Made by a program: the position numbers and the translations under genes. Positions 33,554-46,334 of a DNA stretch of 64,000 nucleotides are shown here, one piece after another. How positions within the stretch are numbered: position 1 is the stretch's first letter; each line of letters opens with the position of its first letter. Origin of the DNA: Lepus europaeus (lineage: Eukaryota > Chordata > Mammalia > Lagomorpha > Leporidae); the NCBI RefSeq assembly GCF_033115175.1, contig NC_084850.1, forward strand, positions 105,445,939 through 105,509,938. The letters are read 5' to 3'. Under the pieces are notes generated by a model. It was not told where the DNA came from. It searched no databases and saw nothing but the letters and a program-made list of their open reading frames with translations.

Positions 33554-33865
33554 TGGAGCTCAGATTGCTCTATAATAAGAATGGAATCAGGAGACTAATT
33601 AGGAGGCCAGGGAAGTTAGTTGTCCAGGACAGAGACTCCAGTGGCTTGGTCTAGTGCAATAAATGAGATCTTTTAGATATCCATGGTCATCCAAGTGGAG
33701 ATGTCAGGTAGGCTGTTGACTGTAAGTATTGGAGTTCAGGGGAAAGATGGGAGCTGGTGATGTAATTGGGCAGCCAAGGGGTTGAGTATAAATAGAGAAA
33801 AGTTCTAAGGATGATCCCTTAGACATCCAAACATTATATATAAAATGTTCAATATGTACTGTTAG
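33554..33865. other. Intergenic sequence right of the retrovirus, no gene
   Basis: No element recognised. It is the continuation of the DNA split by the provirus. Confidence 0.4.
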
Positions 33866-34190
33866 GGGCGGCGCTGTGGTGCAGCGGGTTAAAGCCCTGG
33901 CCTGAAGCACCAGCATCCTATATAGGTGCCAGTTTAGTTCTGGCTGCTCCTCTTCTGACCCAGCTTTCTGCTATGGCCTGGGAAAGCAGTAGAAGATGGC
34001 CCAAGTCCTTGGGCCCCTGCACCCATGTGGGAGACCCGGAAGAAGCTCCTGGCTCCTGGCTTCGGATCAGCACAGCTCCAGCCTTTGTGGCCATCTGGGG
34101 AATGAACCAGCAGATGGAAGACCTTCTCTCTGTCTCGACCTCTCTCTGTAACTCTGACTTTCAAATAAATAAAATATTTAAAATATATTA
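33866..34190 (+). mobile_element. C-type SINE
   Basis: Head aggggcggcgctgtggtgc, tail caaataaataaaatattt leading into a TA-rich microsatellite at 34,180-34,235. Confidence 0.88.
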
Positions 34191-34237
34191 TATATAATAT
34201 ATATATACATTTCCCAGTATATATGTATATATATCCA

Positions 34238-34548
34238 CATCCACAGATTCAACCAATCTTTGTTCAAAAATATTTGAAAAAAATTTCATCTGTACTAAAC
34301 ATATATAGGCTTTCTTCCTTGTCCTAGTTCCTTAAACAATACAGTATAACAACTATTTAGATAGCATTTACATTGTGTGAGGCAGCATCAGTAATCCAGA
34401 GATGATATAAAGTTTCTGGAAGGATGTGTGCAGTTTCTATGCAAACACCATCCTATATTATACCAGGGACTTGAGTATCTGAGCATCTTAGCATCCATGG
34501 GGATTCCTGGAACCAATCCCCCGCACAGATAATGAGGTACAACAATAT
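34238..34548 (+). mobile_element. Tigger-type DNA transposon remnant (MER2-like)
   Basis: Shows acagattcaacc, acaatacagtataacaactatt, tagcatttacattgt and ggaaccaatcccccgc in the same order as the 9.2 kb copy. Confidence 0.65.
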
Positions 34549-35103
34549 TTGCTCAGTTACAAAAAACTGTGATCCCCTAAAGAGACATTTATCTAAGAAC
34601 TGTCATAATGTGTGTACTGAGATTATGATGATTTCACTGTAATCGCTCATTATAAGCTCTATTATTACAACTTTTCAGCAATTATAATAACCTGATATTA
34701 AAATGTAAATAATTACTTTAAAATATTTTAGAAATGTTTCTGTTATATATTTCTGGTGCTCAGACACCTGGTTAAACAATCTGCTACTGTATTTATGCAT
34801 TTGTTGCTTCTTGACTGCTACCTCCCAGAGGATTTGCGACAACATCCAGTAATATATGTAAATATAAAGGTAGCAAAATAAAACAAAAGGAGATTGGCAT
34901 ACAAGCAATTATTAGATGAGGAAAAGGTGGACAAAGCCCTGGGCTCAGAGAAAGCCAAGTTCCTTCTCAGAGGAAGCGAAGGAACTATAACAAGGACCCA
35001 GAGAGCAAGGGCTACAATTTTCCTATTTCATTTTGTTGCATTGTCTAAAATATCATATCAGAAAGCCTCTTGGATTGGATTGTCTCCAGATGCATGTTTG
35101 TGA
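34549..35103. other. Intergenic sequence, no gene
   Basis: AT-rich; nothing recognised. Confidence 0.4.
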
Positions 35104-35275
35104 TGGTTCAAATAGTTGAGCCCCTGTCACCCATGTGGAATACCTGGATTGAGTTCCTAGCCCCTGGCTTTAGCCTGGTCCAATACTAGCTATTGCAGGA
35201 ATTTGAGGAGTGAGCCAGTGGATAGGAGCTCTTTATCTCTTTCTCTCAAATAAATTAATTAATCAAGAAATTTAA
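35104..35275 (+). mobile_element. 5'-truncated old C-type SINE
   Basis: Only the second half is present: ggttcaaatagttgagcccctg through tctcaaataaattaattaatc. Confidence 0.65.
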
Positions 35276-35428
35276 AATGTATATTTAGCCCACCAAGTGG
35301 CTTCCTCGCATGTCTCACCCTAGTATGCATGGGTCATCAAATTGTGGTCAACACAGGGTAAAGTATATTCTAAAGATGGAATTCTGGGTGACACCAGCAA
35401 AAAGTTGGAATGTTAAGAGACCCAGTGG

Positions 35429-35749
35429 GGGCTGGTACTGTGGTGCAGCGGGTTAAAGCCCTGGCCTGAGGCGCCAGCATCCCATATGTGCACCGGTTCT
35501 AGTCTTGGCTGCTCCTCTTCCGGTCCAGCTCTCTGCTATGGCCTGGGAAAGCAGTAGAAGATGGCCCAAGTCCTTGGGTTCCTGCACCCACGTAGGAGAC
35601 CTGGAGGAAGCTCTTGGCTCCTGGCTTCAGATCGGTGCAGCTCCGGCCATTGCGGCCAATTGGGCAGTGAACCAGCGGATAGAAGACCTCTCTCTCTGTC
35701 TCTGTAACTCTCTTTCAAATAAATAAATCTTAAAAAAAATAACAAAGAG
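35429..35749 (+). mobile_element. C-type SINE
   Basis: Head gggctggtactgtggtgc, tail caaataaataaatc. Target-site duplication agagacccagtg at 35,417-35,428, with one mismatch at about 35,751-35,762. Confidence 0.88.
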
Positions 35750-35762
35750 AGAGACCCAATGA

Positions 35763-37892
35763 TTCCTCCTTCTGCATGGCCTTCTAGGTTCCTCTTCTTA
35801 CTCACCTCCTCACCGCTAGCTTTTCCTCATTTCTCTCTGCGGCCTCCTCCTTTCTCAAGATCCTGATAATGGAGAGAAGAGGGTCCCAAATATGGCCTTG
35901 ACCTCGTGGCTTGACCTCAGGCAGATGAGTTCCCTATTTCAAAGGGCTTTATGAAAAGGGGAATTGGTGAGAAAACTAGAATAAAAATAGAAGAGAGGGG
36001 AAGCAGCAGTAAGTTCTATTGGCCTTTTGTTCACCCAGCAGACCGTGGTCCAAGAATCTGCCCTTGAGACTTATATATGGAGGCAGGTTACTCCCTGTGC
36101 CTTGGGAGCCTTCTGTCAGCCTGGAGAATTTCTACATTTTGTCTTTAGCAACTCAACTCCAGAATTTCCTTTTTCAGAAAGCCAGGGACAGGGGAGTCTG
36201 CTAGGTCTCATGAAGCCAATGAGTCCACCCCATCCCACTGAGGCAGCTAGAGTTCAGTAGGGTGACCCAGATGGGTGGGCAGGACCAAGCAGAAGGATCA
36301 AGGTAGGGCTGGAAGGTGTCTCAGTGTGGGTTCTATGGGGGTGAATCCTGGTGGATTCAGGGGCCCAGGGCTTAGCATGGATAGGAAGAGTCATTCTACC
36401 CCGAGGTAGGAGATTGGTAGCACCTGAGTGTCAGCCCTATGCCTCCCTAAGAGGAAGCTGTAGTGAGAGTAGTTAAGGTGACCAGTACAGACTACAGGCC
36501 TAGAACTAAGTCCCAGGCTCCATCCTCTGCCAGAAATTGGTCTGCCTCAGTGGACAGGACTGAGGCTTCATGCCCAACAATCATCAGCAGCCCCCAATCT
36601 ATTCCATGTTGTAGGAGATTCTCCTGAGCTTAAAAATGTGTCTTGCCCCAGATTTCCTATTGTTATCCTCAGTCAACCCCTTCCTCTCTTCCCCCCGCCA
36701 AGACATGCTGCATCTGATTGCCTGACACCCCAGTGGAGAAAGGCTAGGCTGAGTGTGGCAAAGCCCACCTTCTTCCCTGAACCCTCTCTAACCACTAAAG
36801 CTATTGTTTCTCTTTGTTCACCCTTGCCACTCTATCGTGTTGCCTCTGGCCCAGGAAAGGGCTTTGTGCCTTGCCAGGCCCATTTGTCCTGTTTCAGAGG
36901 GACTGGCTACCCACAGCCATTGTTTCCTTGGATCCTGATCCATGGAAGGAGTTGCCTGCCATCTGCTTGAAAGCACAAACGTGATGCCAAACAACTGTCA
37001 TGTGCCACCATCCTCTGCTTGCTTCATCTAACCAGAAATGTCTTCCATGGACTCATGTCAGGAGTTGGGTGGTCGCAAGGGGTAGAGGAGTAGGCTGACC
37101 CAACTCTGACAAGCCAGGGGCACCCTTCCCCAGCCTGCCCAATGTCAGTCCCAGCCCTTGCAGTGAGCTGGGGAGAGACTGGACTTTCTCTTTCTTGGCT
37201 TGTGAATTTTAAATTTGTTAACTTTGTATTTCAGCCAGATACCCAGCTTCCCCTAGAGAATGGGCATGTCATGAATGATCGAATGAAATAAATAATGAAT
37301 AAATGCTTCTCTCTTGGATTCCAATTTAAATCCAAGGAGCCCTGGTGAGATCTGAGGACTAGTCCTGTCAATTATTTCTTCCAGACTGACCTCCGGTTAC
37401 TAATTGGCTCATTTAAATTCCTTCTTTTGAGGGCATGTTACAATGGAAGTATAATAATTAAAGAGCAGCAAACTTGAATTTGTGGTTGGGTCCTTTTGAA
37501 GTTATGTCATTACCATTATGATACTGGGCACACCATATGAAATTGTGACCCTGGGGAATGACAGGGTTTTAATTTTTCTCATGCAAGTGATGTTTCATAG
37601 TAAATCCTGACTGTTAATGGTGATCCTTGATCCTTATTTGCTTGTATCTCTATCTGTACCAAAAATACTGGTTTAAGGCATTGCTTGCTGACACTGTTCA
37701 CATCAGAATACACCAAAAAAGCCCTGCATTTGTAAGCCATGCTGGGTAAATGGATAAAGTTACTGCCTGCCTGGAAATGAACCGTGGGGAGGTGGACATG
37801 AGGGAGCTTGTGGCCACCTAGATCTCTGCACATATATACCCTACTTGTGGTAAGGCTTGTCTATCATTTGAGGAGATATTAAACAGTCATTT
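35763..37892. other. Repeat-poor intergenic stretch
   Basis: About 2.1 kb without a recognised element. A pyrimidine-rich part lies at 36,640-36,900. Open frames (such as 110 codons from 36,638) show no domain and no coding signature, so I call no gene. Confidence 0.45.
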
Positions 37893-38170
37893 CAGTGGCA
37901 GGCATTCGGCTTGGTAGCTAGTTAGCTGCATTCCCCTGTCAGAGTGTCTGGACTTTGTACCCAGCTCTATTCCTGACTCCAGCTTCTGGTTAATGCACAT
38001 CCTAAGAGGCAGCAGTGATGGCTCAAGTGATTGGGTTCCTGCCTCCCACATGGGCGACCTGGGTTGAGTTCCTGGCTCCTGGCTTCCATTTTGGGCATCT
38101 GGGGAGTGAGCCGGCAGGCAGGGGCTCTATGTGTCTCTCCGCCTGTCAAATAAATAAAAACTTTAAAAAT
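37893..38170 (+). mobile_element. Old C-type SINE
   Basis: Head ggcaggcattcggcttgg, tail tgtcaaataaataaaaac. Confidence 0.75.
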
Positions 38171-38209
38171 ACCAATCATTTCAACAAAAATGTAATTTTA
38201 ATTGTATTA

Positions 38210-38521
38210 TTTTTTAAAAGATTTTATTTATTTATTTGAAAGTCAGAGCTACACGGAGAGAGGAGACAGAGAGAGAGAGAAGGTTCACTCCCCAATTGGC
38301 TGCAACGGCTGGAGCTGCGCAGATCCAAAGCCAGGAGACAAGAGCTTCTTCCAGGTCTTCCACGCGGGTGCAGGGGCCCAAGGCCTTGAGCCATCTTCTC
38401 CTGCTTTCCCATAGCAGAGAGCTGGATGGGAAGTGGAGCAGCCGAGACTAGAATTGGTGCTCATATGGGTTGCCGGTGCCTCAGGCCAGGGTGTTAACCT
38501 GCTGCACCACAGCGCCGGCCC
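38210..38521 (-). mobile_element. C-type SINE, antisense
   Basis: Tail complement aaagattttatttatttatttg, head complement ccacagcgccggcccc. The flanks share aattgtatt. Confidence 0.88.
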
Positions 38522-38630
38522 CAATTGTATTGTTTTAATTGTACATATATACTGGGTTTTGTGTTAATAATGCAATACATGTATTCAAAATGTGATGACA
38601 TCAGGTTAGTTAGCATTTCCTTCTCAAACA

Positions 38631-39020
38631 CTTTATTTATTTTTATTTTATTTTTTGAAGGTTTTTATTCAATGAATACAAATTTTCATATTACAGTTTT
38701 TAGGGATATGGTGTTTCTTCCCCCCATTCCCTCCCCCCCACCTGCATTCCCATCCCACCTCCCAATCCCTCTCCCGTTCCATTTTCCATTAAGATTCGTT
38801 TTTAATTGACTTTATATACAGAAGACCAACTTTTTACTAAGGAAAGGTTTCAGCTATTTGTACCCACACAGACACACAAAGTATAAAGTACTGTTTGAAG
38901 ACAAGTTTTGCCTTTAATTCTCGTAGTACAACTCATTAAGGACAGAGGTCTAGCATGGGGAGCAAGTGCACGGTGACTCCATTGTTGATTTAACAACTGA
39001 CGCTCCTATTTATGATGTCA
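38631..39020 (-). mobile_element. L1 3' UTR, antisense, 5'-truncated
   Basis: Target-site duplication cttctcaaaca at 38,620-38,630 and 39,021-39,031. Contains the C-rich complement of the purine tract at 38,715-38,785 and a single tatacagaagacc block. Confidence 0.87.
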
Positions 39021-39424
39021 CTTCTCAAACATTTTAAAAACATTTTCAATTGACGTTTACTGATTGTTAACATTTATGGAGTACCATGTGATATTTCAAT
39101 AATTGTGTGTGATGTATACTGATCAAGCCTGGTAATTCGCATTTCTGTCTCCCTGTCATTACTTTATGTTTGGAAGCTTCAAGCTCCTCTCTGTTACTTA
39201 GTCATACAAGATGTAATAGATTGTTGTGAACTGTAGTCACTTCACTGTTGTAGGGAACACTAGAACTTACTCTTTCTATGTACTTGTACTTTGGTACTCA
39301 TTATCCAACCTCCCTCTACCCTCCTCCCCACCTCCAGCCTTTCTAGCTTCTTGGAATCACTATTTTAAGTTCAGATCAGCTTTATTGAGGTACAGTAAAA
39401 ACAGTGATAAGAGATTGTGATGGA

Positions 39425-39741
39425 GGCTGGCATTGTGGGGCAGAGGGTTAAAGCCCTGGCCTGAAGCCCCAGCATCCTACTTCTACTTCCAATCCAGCTC
39501 CCTGCTAATGCGCCTAGGAAAGCAGCAGAGGATGGCCCAAGTGCTTGGGCCCCTGCACACACATGGGAGACCTGGAAGAAGCTCCTGGCTCCTGGCTTCT
39601 GGCTTCAGCCTGGCCCAGCCCTGGTCGTTGTGGCCATTTGGGGAGTAAACCAATGGATGGAAGACCTTTCTTTCTCTTTGTCTCTACCTTTCTCTGTAAC
39701 TCTGCTTTTCAAATAAATAAAATAAATCATTTTTTTAAAAA
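39425..39741 (+). mobile_element. C-type SINE
   Basis: Target-site duplication agagattgtgatgga at about 39,411-39,424, with one mismatch at 39,742-39,756. The head is diverged and the middle is missing about 20 bp. Confidence 0.85.
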
Positions 39742-39779
39742 AGAGATCGTGATGGAGAATTAATTGTGAGGGAGGGGTT

Positions 39780-40015
39780 GTCAGGAAATGCATCTCTGAG
39801 GAAGTGACATTTCATCAGAGACCCAAAGGATTTAGCCTAGGGAAGAATGGAGAAAAGAACCTTCCAGAAGAAGGAAACTCAAAAAGAAAAAAACTGGATA
39901 TGTCTGCGGATTTATCAGAAGAACTAGATAGATGGCTGGAAGGTTCTGAGGGAGAGAGGAGTGGCTTGAGGCCAGGCAGGAGATAGAGCATGCAAGGCCT
40001 TGGGAGCCATGGTGT
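39780..40015 (+). mobile_element. Ancient interspersed repeat, family not assigned
   Basis: Shows gaggaagtgacatttcatcagagac and gcatgcaaggccttggga, the third copy of the family seen at 17.7 and 27.9 kb. Confidence 0.5.
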
Positions 40016-40054
40016 GCTATATCCAAAGTGCAATGAGCAGCTGTTGAAAGGAAC

Positions 40055-40392
40055 AGATATACTTTTTAAAAAAAACTTAGTTGAGAGGCAGAGAGACAGA
40101 AAGACAGTGAGACTGAGCATGATAATGACAGCAAGCACTCCCATCCACTGCTTCATTTCTCAAATGCCTGCCTGATCCAGTGTTAGACCAGTCTGAAGCC
40201 AGGAACCAGGAACTCAATCCAGCTATCCCACATGGATGAGAGGGACCTAATCACTTGAACCATTACCTGCAGCCTCTGGGATCTAGATTAGAAGGAACCT
40301 GGAGTCAGGAGTCAGGGACATGTATCAAACTCACATACTCTGATGTAGGACACAGGTGTCTTAACAACCCCTAGGTCAAACACCTGCCTCCA
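40055..40392 (-). mobile_element. Old C-type SINE, antisense
   Basis: Strongly diverged; head complement aacccctaggtcaaacacctgcctcc. Confidence 0.6.
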
Positions 40393-40571
40393 GATTTAAC
40401 TTCTGAAACATCACTGGGGCTGCTCAGGTGGTGTTGATAAAAGGAAAACCAGGGTATTTTGACAAGAGGTGACTCATCAGAGACATGGTAGTGGAGGACA
40501 GAAGAAAATTCAAAATGTATTTTAGAAATGAGAATCATAGTAGACCACACACTGATCTTAAGTCATCATGT

Positions 40572-40874
40572 ATTAAAAAAAAAGATTGTATTTATTTGTT
40601 TGAGAGGCAGAGTTACAGAGAGAAAGAGGGAAAGACAGATTTTCTATCTGCTGGTTCCACTCCCCAGATGGCTACAAAGGCTTGGGCTGGACCAGACCAA
40701 AGCCAGGAGCCTGGAACTCCATCCAGATTTCCCATGTGTACTTGAGCCATCTTCTGTTGCCTTCCCAGGCGTGTTAGCAGGGAGCTGGATCAGAAGTGGA
40801 ACAGCCGGGACTCAAACCAGAGCCCATATGAGGTGCCAGCGTCACAGGTTAACCGCCTACTCCACGCCTGCCCC
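40572..40874 (-). mobile_element. C-type SINE, antisense, older
   Basis: Tail complement aaaaaagattgtatttatttg, head complement ctactccacgcctgcccc. Confidence 0.78.
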
Positions 40875-41049
40875 AAGTTGTCATTTTTAAGGCTAACGTT
40901 TATTATTACTATCAACTTCACCTGCAGTAAGGCAGAACATCCCATTGATAGTCTCGGTAGGGTCTCAAAGAGGAGAAACAGGGGAGGGTTTATAGCATTC
41001 TTACTGAATGTTCAGAACAACTGAACAGTTTTGTTGAACAGGAAATTTA

Positions 41050-41690
41050 TGCTAAATAGCAAGATGCAAACTCAGGTCTAACTGCCTGCAAAAACCTGAG
41101 CTCTTAACATTTATCGTCTTCTATAAGGGAAGCTGACTTAAAGAGTCCATTTCTCGAGAAAACATTTATGCTCTCAAAGAATAATGACTTAACAATTCAC
41201 ATCTAAGGAAAACCCTTGGGCTGACTAATCAGAATGTGCATTTAGGAATAGTAACTTTTGCAGTTCTGTTTAATGTCAGAAACTGAAACCAACACACTTT
41301 CCTGTCCCTGAACTAAACGCTACAGGAATCAGTCAAAATAAGTTGGTTACTTGTCCCATGAAATATTTGCTCTTGGAATATGAATAACAGCTTGCTCATC
41401 AAGACTCCAAGACCCTACCTCACTAGGCCTACCAGTCAGTGACTACTACATAATAAACTCCACCACTTCCAACCAGTTTTCTACCTGGCTAGACCTGCCC
41501 TCAGAACAGCCCAGTCCAAGCTGAAAATCCAATACAACCTTCTCTATTTCTCCTCTTTGAGGCTCTACTAAGACTATTGTTGCACTGTTGTTTGCTCTCT
41601 TACTATAGTGTGTCTGATAAACTTAGATTTGACATTTTCTTTGGTTGTCTTTTGGGAGGTCAAGGGTTGCCAAGCGCCTGGTAGGATACT
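41050..41690 (+). repeat. Possible old LTR
   Basis: A promoter and polyadenylation-like layout: a C-rich segment with a pyrimidine stretch at 41,537-41,555, then gtgtgtctgataaacttag and a T-rich end. It resembles class I LTR organisation, but I see no clean TG/CA ends or target-site duplication. Confidence 0.3.
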
Positions 41691-41729
41691 CTTGCTTTGA
41701 TGCTCTGCCACCTTGGAAGCCCTAAGCAG

Positions 41730-42063
41730 GTTCTCTTTTTTAGATTTATTTATTTGAAAGGCAGAGTTACAGAGAGAGAGGGAGAGACAGAGGGAGAGAT
41801 CTTTCACCCCCTGGTTCACTTCCCAGATGGCTGGGCCAGGTCAAAAGCCAGGAGCCAAGAACTCCATCTGGGTCTCCCACATGGGTGGCAGGGGCCCAAG
41901 CACTTGGGCTATTTTCTGCTGCTTTCCCAGGTGTATGAGTGGTGAGCTGGATTGGAAGTGGAACAGCTGGGACTCAAACTGGCACCCAAAAGGGTTGCTG
42001 GTTTTGCAGGCAGCTGCTTAACCTGTGGCGCTTAACCTGCTATGCCACAGCTCCCGCTGGCCC
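41730..42063 (-). mobile_element. C-type SINE, antisense
   Basis: Flanked by aagcaggttc on both sides (about 41,725-41,734 and 42,064-42,073). The head end holds a small duplication, cttaacctgtggcgcttaacctgc. Confidence 0.86.
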
Positions 42064-42073
42064 CAAGCAGGTT

Positions 42074-43816
42074 CCTATGAAAGCCCATTGTGTACAGAGA
42101 CTGAAAACATTCTGTTATTGGGACTAGAGAATAGAAATTTTGCTGCTCTAGTTTACTAAAGGTGTAAAATTGGAGTCACTTTTTGTGCTTATATAAGAGA
42201 AATACATTTGCTTCTCAGCCCTTGCGCATGTAGCAGACAAAACTGGAAGAAGGTCATATTCAGTGGTATGTATGATGTGGAGAAGAGCAGGCACTGGTAG
42301 GAGCAGGGTAGATCCCATATGGTTTGAAGGCTGCCCCACATTCAGGCGCCTGGAATAGCAGGAATTTGAGGATAAGCCAATGTTGCCATTTCACTCTAGG
42401 TTTTGACGTTCTTAACCCGGTACCAGTGAATTTGCTACCTTACCTGGCAAAAGAGACTTCCCAGATTTGATTAAGGGAGGGATCATCCTGGTGGGCCCAT
42501 GTAATCACAATGGTCCTCACAAAATGGAGGCAGGAAGGTCAAAATGAGAGGGTGATGTATCCATGGAAACAAGAGATAGGCGTGATGCAGCCATGAGCCA
42601 ATGAATAGCAGAAGCCTCTAGAAGCTGGAAGAGACAAAGAATGGATTCTATCCTGGAGCCACCCCTGTTGACACCTTGATTTTAACCCAATGAGACTCAC
42701 TTTAAACTTTAAACTTTTGACCTTTAGAACTATAAGATAACACACCACTAAATTTGTGATAACTTGTTACAGGGGCAATAGGACACTGATAGAGCCCATA
42801 AAATTCAAATGGCTGAGAAGGCTAGAATGGTCAGGCTGCTTGTAAGAGAAGCTGACTTGCCCTCACTCCCTTTGGCATCTCTGAATTGGCATTATTTCCC
42901 AGTGAATTGCCCTTGGGAAGGACACTCTGCCTTACTCTGCACAATATAAATACAAGGTCCATCTGATACCAGATGCCTAGGTGGGCCAATCTAGAGGGTT
43001 TCATATCTGCATTTCCCATGATTTCTGGTTGATATGAGACAATGACCTGTAGTAGTCAAGTGAATATGCATGCTAGGCAAACAGAACTCTTGTTCATTTT
43101 CTTAATGTAAATCTAGTTTACTATCAGACACATATAGTGTATGTTTGGCCTAGGGTACAGTTTGCCAACTTAGATGTTAACATTGCTGGCTGCAGAGTTG
43201 TCAGGTTCTTTCTGTTTAGTTCCACTAAGAGTCTATAAATGTAACCCACAGAACTCCTCAGCACCATTAAAGATGCCAGGCACCATTAGGTGTATATTTC
43301 TGAATTAACACAGTCCTGGATCATCAAGGGTGCTTTGGAGACCTCTACGATGGTCCCACTACAATGCTTCATTTTTTGTTTCTTTTTAAAAGAAACAGAT
43401 TTTGACTCCTTGATAGGTATCTATCATAAAACTCACAGGCAAATTTGGCTTCCTTCCCTCTTTCCTTTCTGGCTTCCTAGGTTGTCAAGGCAGCTTTGCA
43501 AAACCTCTTCTTTTCCCCAGTTCTACACTTTCCACAGCCTCAGGTTAGGTTTCTGAAACCTTCTCCTCTTCTCCCCACGGAACTCTTAGACACTATTCAA
43601 GATGCCACACACCATTAGACTTTACCGTCATTCTGATTTTTCCAGATAACTTCCCTGCCCTTTCTAAGGTGAAAGCAATTGCACCTCTCTGAGTGTCTCT
43701 CAGTGTTTCTCTTTGCTCGTTACCCAGATGTACAGAACAGAGGCTGAGGAAGCTGAGTAATTCTAACAACAGCAACAAAAATCTTTCCAGGAGATTAGGG
43801 CAGGAGAAAAGCTTAG
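42074..43816. other. Intergenic sequence, no gene
   Basis: A stretch at 42,660-42,795 (accttgattttaacccaatg...ataggacactgatag) reads like the end of an ancient mammalian repeat. The rest is unassigned. Confidence 0.4.
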
Positions 43817-43829
43817 AATACAAGATATT

Positions 43830-44188
43830 AGGGCTGGCGCTGTGGCACAGAGGGTTAATGCCCTGGCCTGAAGCGCCGGCATCCCAAATGGGAGCCGGTT
43901 CGAGTCTCGACTGCTCCACTTCTGATCCAGCTCTCTGCTATGGCCTGGGAAAGCAGTGGAGGATGACCCAAGTCCTTGGGCCCCCACCCCTACATGGGAG
44001 ACCCAGAGGAAGCTCCTGGCTCCTGGCTTTGATCAGCGCAGCTGCAGCCATTGCGGCCAATTGGAGAGTGAATCATCGGATGGAGGACCTCTGTCTCTCT
44101 GTCTCTGTCTCTGTCTCTGTCTGTCTCTCTCTCTCCCCTTATTTCTCTGTAACTCTTTCAAATAAATAAATCTTTAAAAAAGAAAAAA
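43830..44188 (+). mobile_element. C-type SINE
   Basis: Target-site duplication aatacaagatatta at about 43,816-43,829 and 44,189-44,202. CT/GT microsatellite at 44,093-44,135. Confidence 0.9.
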
Positions 44189-44202
44189 GAATACAAGATA
44201 TT

Positions 44203-44727
44203 AATATTGTCAATCTCTGTCAAAACTGGAAAGAAAGTAAGAGAGCACAGGTAAACATGTTTGGAGATTTAGTTTTTCCAAGAAGGAAATTATCTTGAAT
44301 ACTTCAGGATTTCTATTGGATGGAAACAACAGTGTTTGGCCAGAAGATGTCACTCTTCTAAAACAAATTTAGGCAGTTCCCTAGCACAGGGGGCTGGGAG
44401 AAAGTGAATCATAGTTGATAAAGATCTGCAAGGCACAGAAGTGCTGGGTAGACACGGACAGTAAGACACATGGGGTAAACTACAATCAATGGGGCCTAAT
44501 ATTTAGCACTTATTAATGACGCCTTTTGTCGTTTATCAATTAGCCATGCCATCTTTTTCCTTTTTACTTCCTTATTCTCCCCTATGAAGGGTCCTTATTT
44601 ACTTACTTACATAAACACACAAGAATGTTTATGGGGGTTTGAGAACATATTCCACTAACCTCCCCATAAATCTTACTTATTCTGTGTTCATAGTACACTG
44701 TGCTTCTGTAATATAATTTCTTTTTTT
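44203..44727. other. Intergenic sequence, no gene
   Basis: Nothing recognised. Confidence 0.4.
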
Positions 44728-45077
44728 TTATTTTAAAGATTTATTTATTTATTTGAAAGTCGGAGTTACACACAGAGAGGAGAGAAGAGGCAGAGGCTGA
44801 GAGAGAGAGAGAGAGAAAGAGAGAGGTTTTTCATCCGCTGGTTCACTCCCCAATTGGCTGCAATGGCCAGAGCTGTGCCGATCTGAAGCCAGGAGGTTCT
44901 TTCGGGTCTCCCATGTGGCTGCAGTGGCCCAAGGGCTTGAGCCATCTTCTACTGCTTTCCCAGGCAACGGCAGAGAGCTGGATTGGAAGTGGAGGAGCCG
45001 AGGGTTGAACCAGCACCCATATGGGATGCCGGCACTGCAGGTGGAGGCTTTACCAGCTATGCCACAGCGCCAGCCCC
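44728..45077 (-). mobile_element. C-type SINE, antisense
   Basis: GA microsatellite at 44,795-44,826, head complement gccacagcgccagccccc. The flanks share ctgtaatgtaatttct with one mismatch. Confidence 0.88.
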
Positions 45078-45264
45078 CTGTAATGTAATTTCTGACCAAA
45101 GCCACAATTCGCATATTGCTTGGTGTCTGTGGCTGACTATGTGCTCCATAAAGTTGACTCTGTCTTGTGCCTATCTAGCACATAGTCAGTACTCATAAGG
45201 AAGTAACTTTCACAAAACGTAAAATGTGTTTTCTTTGCTTTTATTCTAAAGGGTTGATGGGTTA

Positions 45265-45395
45265 TAACTGATATTTGTTTAGTGCTTGCTTCATTAAGCC
45301 CTTACCTGCATTCCCTCACTTTTCTTATCAACTCTATGAGGCAGGTAGTTCAAGTCACAGAGTGGTTGTGTAGGGGCATGTAAATAATAAATGAC
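45265..45395 (-). mobile_element. MIR-like fragment
   Basis: ttagtgcttgcttcattaagc...caactctatgaggcaggta has the shape of a MIR or L2 piece. Weak. Confidence 0.4.
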
Positions 45396-45753
45396 ACATG
45401 GTTTTGGAGGGGCTCTAATTCACTCTGGTGGTATCAACCCATCAAGATTCTTAGTAGTATGGTGTTCTATGGACCTTTAAGCACTCCATATTCTTTTTCT
45501 CTTGTTCCCATTCCAGCTCCCAGCATACACCCATAACACCCTACTGCATTTCACCCATGGATCTCAGTGATTCACTGACATTCTTGAGACCGATTAATGA
45601 GAAAAGCTGTCTCCAATTGAGGTATGAAACCATATTTTATAAACCATATGTGCATTAAAAGGGGTTTGCTCGAAGAGTGCATGGCCTACCTTGCATGAAT
45701 GGCAAGTTCCCTCAGCCGGTTGTTTTACATGAGGCTTTCAAAACTGGCTTCAG

Positions 45754-46109
45754 GGGGCCAGTGCTGTGGCTCACTTGGTTAATCCTCTGCCTGCGGCGCC
45801 CGCAATCCCATATGGGCGCCAGGTTCTATTCCCAGTTGCTCCTCTTCCAGTCCAGCTCTCTGCTGTGGCCTGGAAAGGCAGTGGAGGATGGCCCAAGTGC
45901 TTGGGCCTGCACCCGCATGGGAGACCAGGAAGAAGCACCTGGGTCCTGGCTTCGGATCTGCGCAGTGCCGACTGTGGTGGCCATTTGGGGAGTGAACCAA
46001 CGGAAGGAAGACCTTTCTCTCTGTCTCTCTCTCTGTCTATAACTCTACCTGTCAAATAAAAAAAAAAAAAGTACTGTGGGCTTTTATGGAAATATTAAAA
46101 AAAAAAAAA
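45754..46109 (+). mobile_element. C-type SINE with a 3'-transduced tail
   Basis: The young SINE ends in an A-run at 46,056-46,070. It is followed by 26 bp of unrelated sequence (46,071-46,096) and a second A-run at 46,097-46,109. Only after that comes the second copy of the target site (aaactggcttcag at 45,741-45,753; cctggcttcag at 46,110-46,120). Confidence 0.85.
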
Positions 46110-46334
46110 CCTGGCTTCAGAAAACTGACTCCCAGCCAAGAAAACCAGTTAATACCAGCTATCACTTTGAGTCCTGCCTTTCCCTTGAACTCTAGAGAAT
46201 GGCCTTGATCAAGGAAGGGAACCAAGTCCTGAGCTGTTGCTATTACCTAGTACCTTCCTTTGCTAGGCCAAGGGGCATGTCTTGCATTTTTATGACCACT
46301 TTAGTTTTAAGCAAACATTAGTTTTGTGGTTTTT

